From positions 1-8,456 of the forward strand of contig CAYYCP010000096.1 in assembly GCA_964470375.1 (NCBI GenBank): a stretch of 8,456 bases of DNA. The letters run 5' to 3'. Shown here piece after piece: positions 6,152-8,456 of the stretch. How positions within the stretch are numbered: position 1 is the first letter of the stretch; every line of letters starts with the position of its first letter. Under the pieces are notes generated by a model, which ran no database searches, was not told the origin of the DNA, and worked only from the letters and a program-made list of their open reading frames with translations. The stretch is from CAYNQK01 sp964470375. GTDB taxonomy: Bacteria; Spirochaetota; Spirochaetia; Treponematales; JBGSOB01. A program made the position numbers and the translations under genes.

Positions 6152-6886
6152 ATGGGGGACAGACCCACCGTCTACTCCACAGCACGCCTCGCAAAGGACT
6201 TCGGCGTCCATCCCAACACTGTTCGACTCTATGAGAAATGGGGCTACCTCTCGCCTGCGGAGCGCCGCCCTAACGGCTACAGGATCTTCACTGAAAACCA
6301 TAAAAAGCAGATGACTCTGGCGCGCCTCTCCTTCCCCGGCCCCCATCCAGGCGGCTCCCGCACCATCCGCGCCCTAGTCCTGGCATTCGCCGAGGGCCGT
6401 CTACTAGAGGCGCGGGCCTGGGCCGGACACTTCAAGGATACAGTGCTGCGGGAGCGGCATGCCGCCGAAGAGGCCATCGGCATAGTCGAGCGATGGCTGG
6501 ACGGGAAACCGGTCCGCTCCTCCGGAACCATCTTTTCCCGTCGTGACGCTGCGTTACACCTCGGTATCAGCGTGGACGCGCTCCGCAATTGGGAGCGGAA
6601 CGGATTGCTCAAGCCCGCGAGAGGCGAAGATGGAAGCCGTCAGTACGGCGAACCGGAGCTCGCCCGCGCCAAAATCATAAGGACGCTCCGGGCCGCGGGA
6701 TATCAGCTCCTCCCCATCCTCCGCATGTTCGACAAGATCGCAGACAGCCCCGCCGCGCGCGTCCGCGAGTCCCTTGAGGACTTCAGGGATGAGATAGGCT
6801 GCGCCACCAACCGCTGGATGAGCCTCTTGGAAACAAGCCTCGCAAGGGCGGACAGGATCATCGAATTCCTGGAAACACTCCACTAG
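6152..6886 (+). CDS. Tandem MerR-type transcriptional regulator with two DNA-binding domains
   Basis: A 244-residue protein with two MerR-like winged-helix domains. The first spans about residues 7-60, with 'VRLYEKWGYLSPAERRPNGYR' landmarks at 24-44 (VRLYEKWGYL, then NGYR). The second spans about 126-196, with 'LRNWERNGLLKPAR' (144-157), 'GSRQY' (161-165) and 'IIRTLRAAGY' (175-184). A helical linker (about 68-118) joins them, and a C-terminal helix (about 203-243) may dimerise. Usual MerR proteins have one such domain plus a dimerisation helix and ligand domain. No metal-binding cysteine signature or effector domain is seen, so the signal is unknown. GAGGG (6138-6142) lies nine bases before the ATG. 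The gene starts 14 bases after the esterase stop and precedes the peptidase by 53 bases, so autoregulation of this operon is a reasonable inference. Confidence 0.85.
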   Translation: MGDRPTVYSTARLAKDFGVHPNTVRLYEKWGYLSPAERRPNGYRIFTENHKKQMTLARLSFPGPHPGGSRTIRALVLAFAEGRLLEARAWAGHFKDTVLRERHAAEEAIGIVERWLDGKPVRSSGTIFSRRDAALHLGISVDALRNWERNGLLKPARGEDGSRQYGEPELARAKIIRTLRAAGYQLLPILRMFDKIADSPAARVRESLEDFRDEIGCATNRWMSLLETSLARADRIIEFLETLH

Positions 6887-6925
6887 CTCACCACCCCCCT
6901 GGCCATCTCATAGCTTCAAGCCGGT

Positions 6926-6932
6926 AAGGAGG
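6926..6932 (+). promoter_or_regulatory. Strong ribosome binding site of the peptidase gene
   Basis: AAGGAGG ends seven bases before the ATG at 6940 and is the most consensus-like ribosome site in the window. It fixes the start and suggests efficient translation relative to the neighbouring MerR gene. Confidence 0.85.
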
Positions 6933-6939
6933 AAACCCC

Positions 6940-8187
6940 ATGAAAATTCTCTCAGAAGCATCCCGGAGGATATCGGAAACCATCCATACCCTTTGCGCCA
7001 TCGGACCGAGGCACTCAGGATCGGAAGGCGCGGCGGCGGCCGCAGACTACATTCAAGGCTGCTTCAGTCGGTCGGGACTCATGGTGGAGGAACAGCCCTT
7101 CGCGTGCACGGCCTGGACATTCACGTCCGCCCGGCTGTCCATAGACGGTAAGGCTTTCAAGGATGGCTATATACCCCATCTCTATTCCCCTCCCGTGAAT
7201 GTGGAAGGCCAGGCCCTCCACGCGGCCTCCGTGGAAGAGCTGGAAAGCCTGAGCATGAAGGACAGAATCCTGATCCTCTCGGGGAAACTCGCCGATACAG
7301 CGTATTTCCCCTCGTCCTTTCCCTACTTCACCATGGAAGACCAAGCCCGGGTCATACGCGCCCTGAAGGCGGGTCAGCCCGCCGCACTCATCGCCATAGC
7401 CCCGGAATTCACCCGCTATGGCATAGATCGCTGCCTTCCCCCGGAGCCGCGCTTCGAGGATCCTGACCTAGGCATCCCGGGCCTGACCCTGGGTGCTGAA
7501 TTCGCGCCCCGCCTCCTGGCCCCCGAGCCCCCGCGCTTGGCCCTGGGCATAGAGAGCCGACTCCGCCCCGGCCAAGCGGCCAATATAGTCGCCAGGACCC
7601 GGGAATCCAAACTGCACAGACTTCTCTTCTGCGCCCATTATGACACCAAACCCTTCACGGACGGCGCATACGACAACGCCTCCGGCCTGGCCGTCCTCCT
7701 GGAACTGTCCCACCGCCTGCCTTCCCTCAGGCCGGAGCTCGGCTTCGAATTCGTCGCCTTCGCCGCCGAGGAATCCGTGCCCATGGGTGACATCGAGTAC
7801 CTCCGCCGCCTCGGATTGCGGATCGTGCCATACGGCTCGCAAGCCCCTGAGCTTTCATCTTCGCCCCTGGGCAATATCGATCTAGCGTGCAACATAGACG
7901 GGGTAGGCCAGATCCTGGGCTCCCCGACGTTCTGCGTCTTCAACGATGCCGATGACAGGCTGAAAGCGGCATTTGAGCGAGCCCGCGGACCTGATTGGTC
8001 GCTCGTCGATCCCTGGCCCGAAAGCAACCATACGACCTTCGCCTCACATCTCCTGCCCACGGCCGCCATAGGCTGGCAGGGGGGAGTGACTATCCATCAC
8101 AGCCGGGCGGACAAGCCGGAGTGGATCGATCCAGAGGCCTTGGAAGACATCGTCGGCTTCTGCGAAAAATTAGTCAGGACGCTGTGA
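6940..8187 (+). CDS. M28-family zinc metallopeptidase (aminopeptidase type)
   Basis: A 415-residue protein of the M28 family, which are two-zinc exopeptidases. The N-terminal 'GPRHSGSEG' (22-30) is typical. The expected ligands appear in order: H233 with D235 in 'CAHYD', bridging D245 in 'YDNASG', base E277 and ligand E278 in 'AAEES', D320 in 'NIDG', and a histidine in 'TIHHSRAD' (H387 best fits). The H233-D245 gap of 12 equals that of Streptomyces griseus aminopeptidase. Between about 60 and 190 a divergent insertion, possibly PA-like, separates the N-terminus from the metal core. There is no signal peptide or membrane segment, so a cytoplasmic peptide-processing role is likely. The amidohydrolase-like fold also occurs in non-peptidases such as glutaminyl cyclases, so substrate is open. 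It is the last gene of the esterase-merR unit, with no terminator seen after it. Confidence 0.9.
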   Translation: MKILSEASRRISETIHTLCAIGPRHSGSEGAAAAADYIQGCFSRSGLMVEEQPFACTAWTFTSARLSIDGKAFKDGYIPHLYSPPVNVEGQALHAASVEELESLSMKDRILILSGKLADTAYFPSSFPYFTMEDQARVIRALKAGQPAALIAIAPEFTRYGIDRCLPPEPRFEDPDLGIPGLTLGAEFAPRLLAPEPPRLALGIESRLRPGQAANIVARTRESKLHRLLFCAHYDTKPFTDGAYDNASGLAVLLELSHRLPSLRPELGFEFVAFAAEESVPMGDIEYLRRLGLRIVPYGSQAPELSSSPLGNIDLACNIDGVGQILGSPTFCVFNDADDRLKAAFERARGPDWSLVDPWPESNHTTFASHLLPTAAIGWQGGVTIHHSRADKPEWIDPEALEDIVGFCEKLVRTL

Positions 8188-8293
8188 CAGGAAGGAGATC
8201 CAACCAGAAAATATAATTTGATAATAGAGAAACAATCCTCAATAACCGGGAGAGAGTCATCAAAGCCGAATCACATACTTGTGCCTGCCTGGT
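8188..8293 (+). other. AT-richer gap with an orphan ribosome site before the CRISPR array
   Basis: This gap is clearly richer in A and T than the rest of the window. AAGGAG (8192-8197) sits four bases after the peptidase stop but no ATG, GTG or TTG lies at a usable distance. A TATAAT (8212-8217) has no matching -35 upstream. There is no T-tailed hairpin. The picture is of an operon whose next gene has been lost or displaced at the CRISPR boundary, though chance cannot be excluded. Confidence 0.5.
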
Positions 8294-8456
8294 GATGCAA
8301 TTATCACTCCCGTGCGGGGGCGACTGTGGGCTCTTCTCATCGCAATGGACGGCCCAGTGTTTCAATCCACGCCCCCGCGCGGGGGGCGACGGAGGAATAT
8401 GGCGAGCTGCTCCATCTCTACCGCGTTTCAATCCACGCCCCCGCGCGGGGGGCGAC
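8294..8456 (-). CRISPR. Leader-distal end of a type I-C-like CRISPR array
   Basis: Two identical 32-bp repeats lie at 8359-8390 and 8425-8456, beginning GTTTCAATCCAC and ending GGGGGGCGAC. A degenerate copy (8294-8324, 31 bp, 23 matching positions by eye with one gap) precedes them. Both spacers (8325-8358 and 8391-8424) are exactly 34 bp. Read on the minus strand, the repeat starts GTCGCCCC and ends GTGGATTGAAAC, the known orientation of type I-C repeats, with ATTGAAAC as the crRNA 5' handle and a CGCCCC...GGGGCG stem. Transcription therefore runs right to left. The decayed repeat on the left is the trailer end, so these two spacers are the oldest. The array continues past the window, and no cas gene or leader is present here, so subtype rests on the repeat only. 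Confidence 0.95.

Noticed and set aside
8212..8217. TATAAT as a promoter -10 near the CRISPR array
   Set aside because: The position 17 bases upstream lies in the ribosome-like AGGAAG with no -35 resemblance, and the array is transcribed on the other strand from the right.
8218..8295. A 25-residue frame starting at TTG after the orphan ribosome site
   Set aside because: The TTG is about 20 bases from the AAGGAG, the frame is short and ends in the degenerate repeat, and nothing supports coding.

Overview
This is a GC-rich bacterial window with tightly packed genes and mostly G or C at third codon positions. It carries parts of an ABC exporter, two xylan side-chain enzymes, two putative regulators, an M28 peptidase and the end of a CRISPR array. 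The gene set (unassigned COG4586/4587/3694-type ABC exporter, cytoplasmic GH67 alpha-glucuronidase, secreted CE1-type esterase, type I-C-like repeats) fits an anaerobic plant-fibre degrader. A high-GC spirochaete or a similar gut/sediment bacterium is my guess, but no taxonomic marker is present, so lineage is open.

Layout. Positions 1-1635 hold the 3' end of an ABC ATPase gene and two PF06182-like permease genes, joined by a 4-bp overlap and a 1-bp gap. Convergent to them, with 10 bp between, is a minus-strand gene (1646-2611) for a six-helix membrane protein whose cytoplasmic tail looks like a winged helix with a cysteine cluster. A 108-bp divergent region (2612-2719) with candidate promoters in both directions separates it from aguA (2720-4819), a complete GH67 alpha-glucuronidase with all three catalytic carboxylates. 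A good sigma-70-type promoter straddles the aguA stop codon. It is followed by a hairpin-rich 397-bp gap and then a secreted esterase (5217-6137), a tandem MerR regulator (6152-6886) and an M28 metallopeptidase (6940-8187), all on the plus strand and closely spaced. An AT-richer stretch (8188-8293) leads into a CRISPR array (8294 to the window end), whose degenerate repeat marks the leader-distal end. The leader and any cas genes would lie to the right, outside the window.

How the genes fit together. The esterase would act outside the cytoplasm, removing acyl groups (probably feruloyl or acetyl) from xylan. The unsecreted alpha-glucuronidase would remove (4-O-methyl)glucuronic acid from imported aldouronic acids. 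The two are not in one simple operon, because a separate promoter lies between them. The MerR protein is well placed to control the esterase-peptidase unit. The link of the peptidase to xylan use is unclear. The points most worth a second look are the membrane-anchored cysteine-rich winged-helix protein, the structured leader or RNA region after aguA, the two-headed MerR protein, and the oriented CRISPR terminus.
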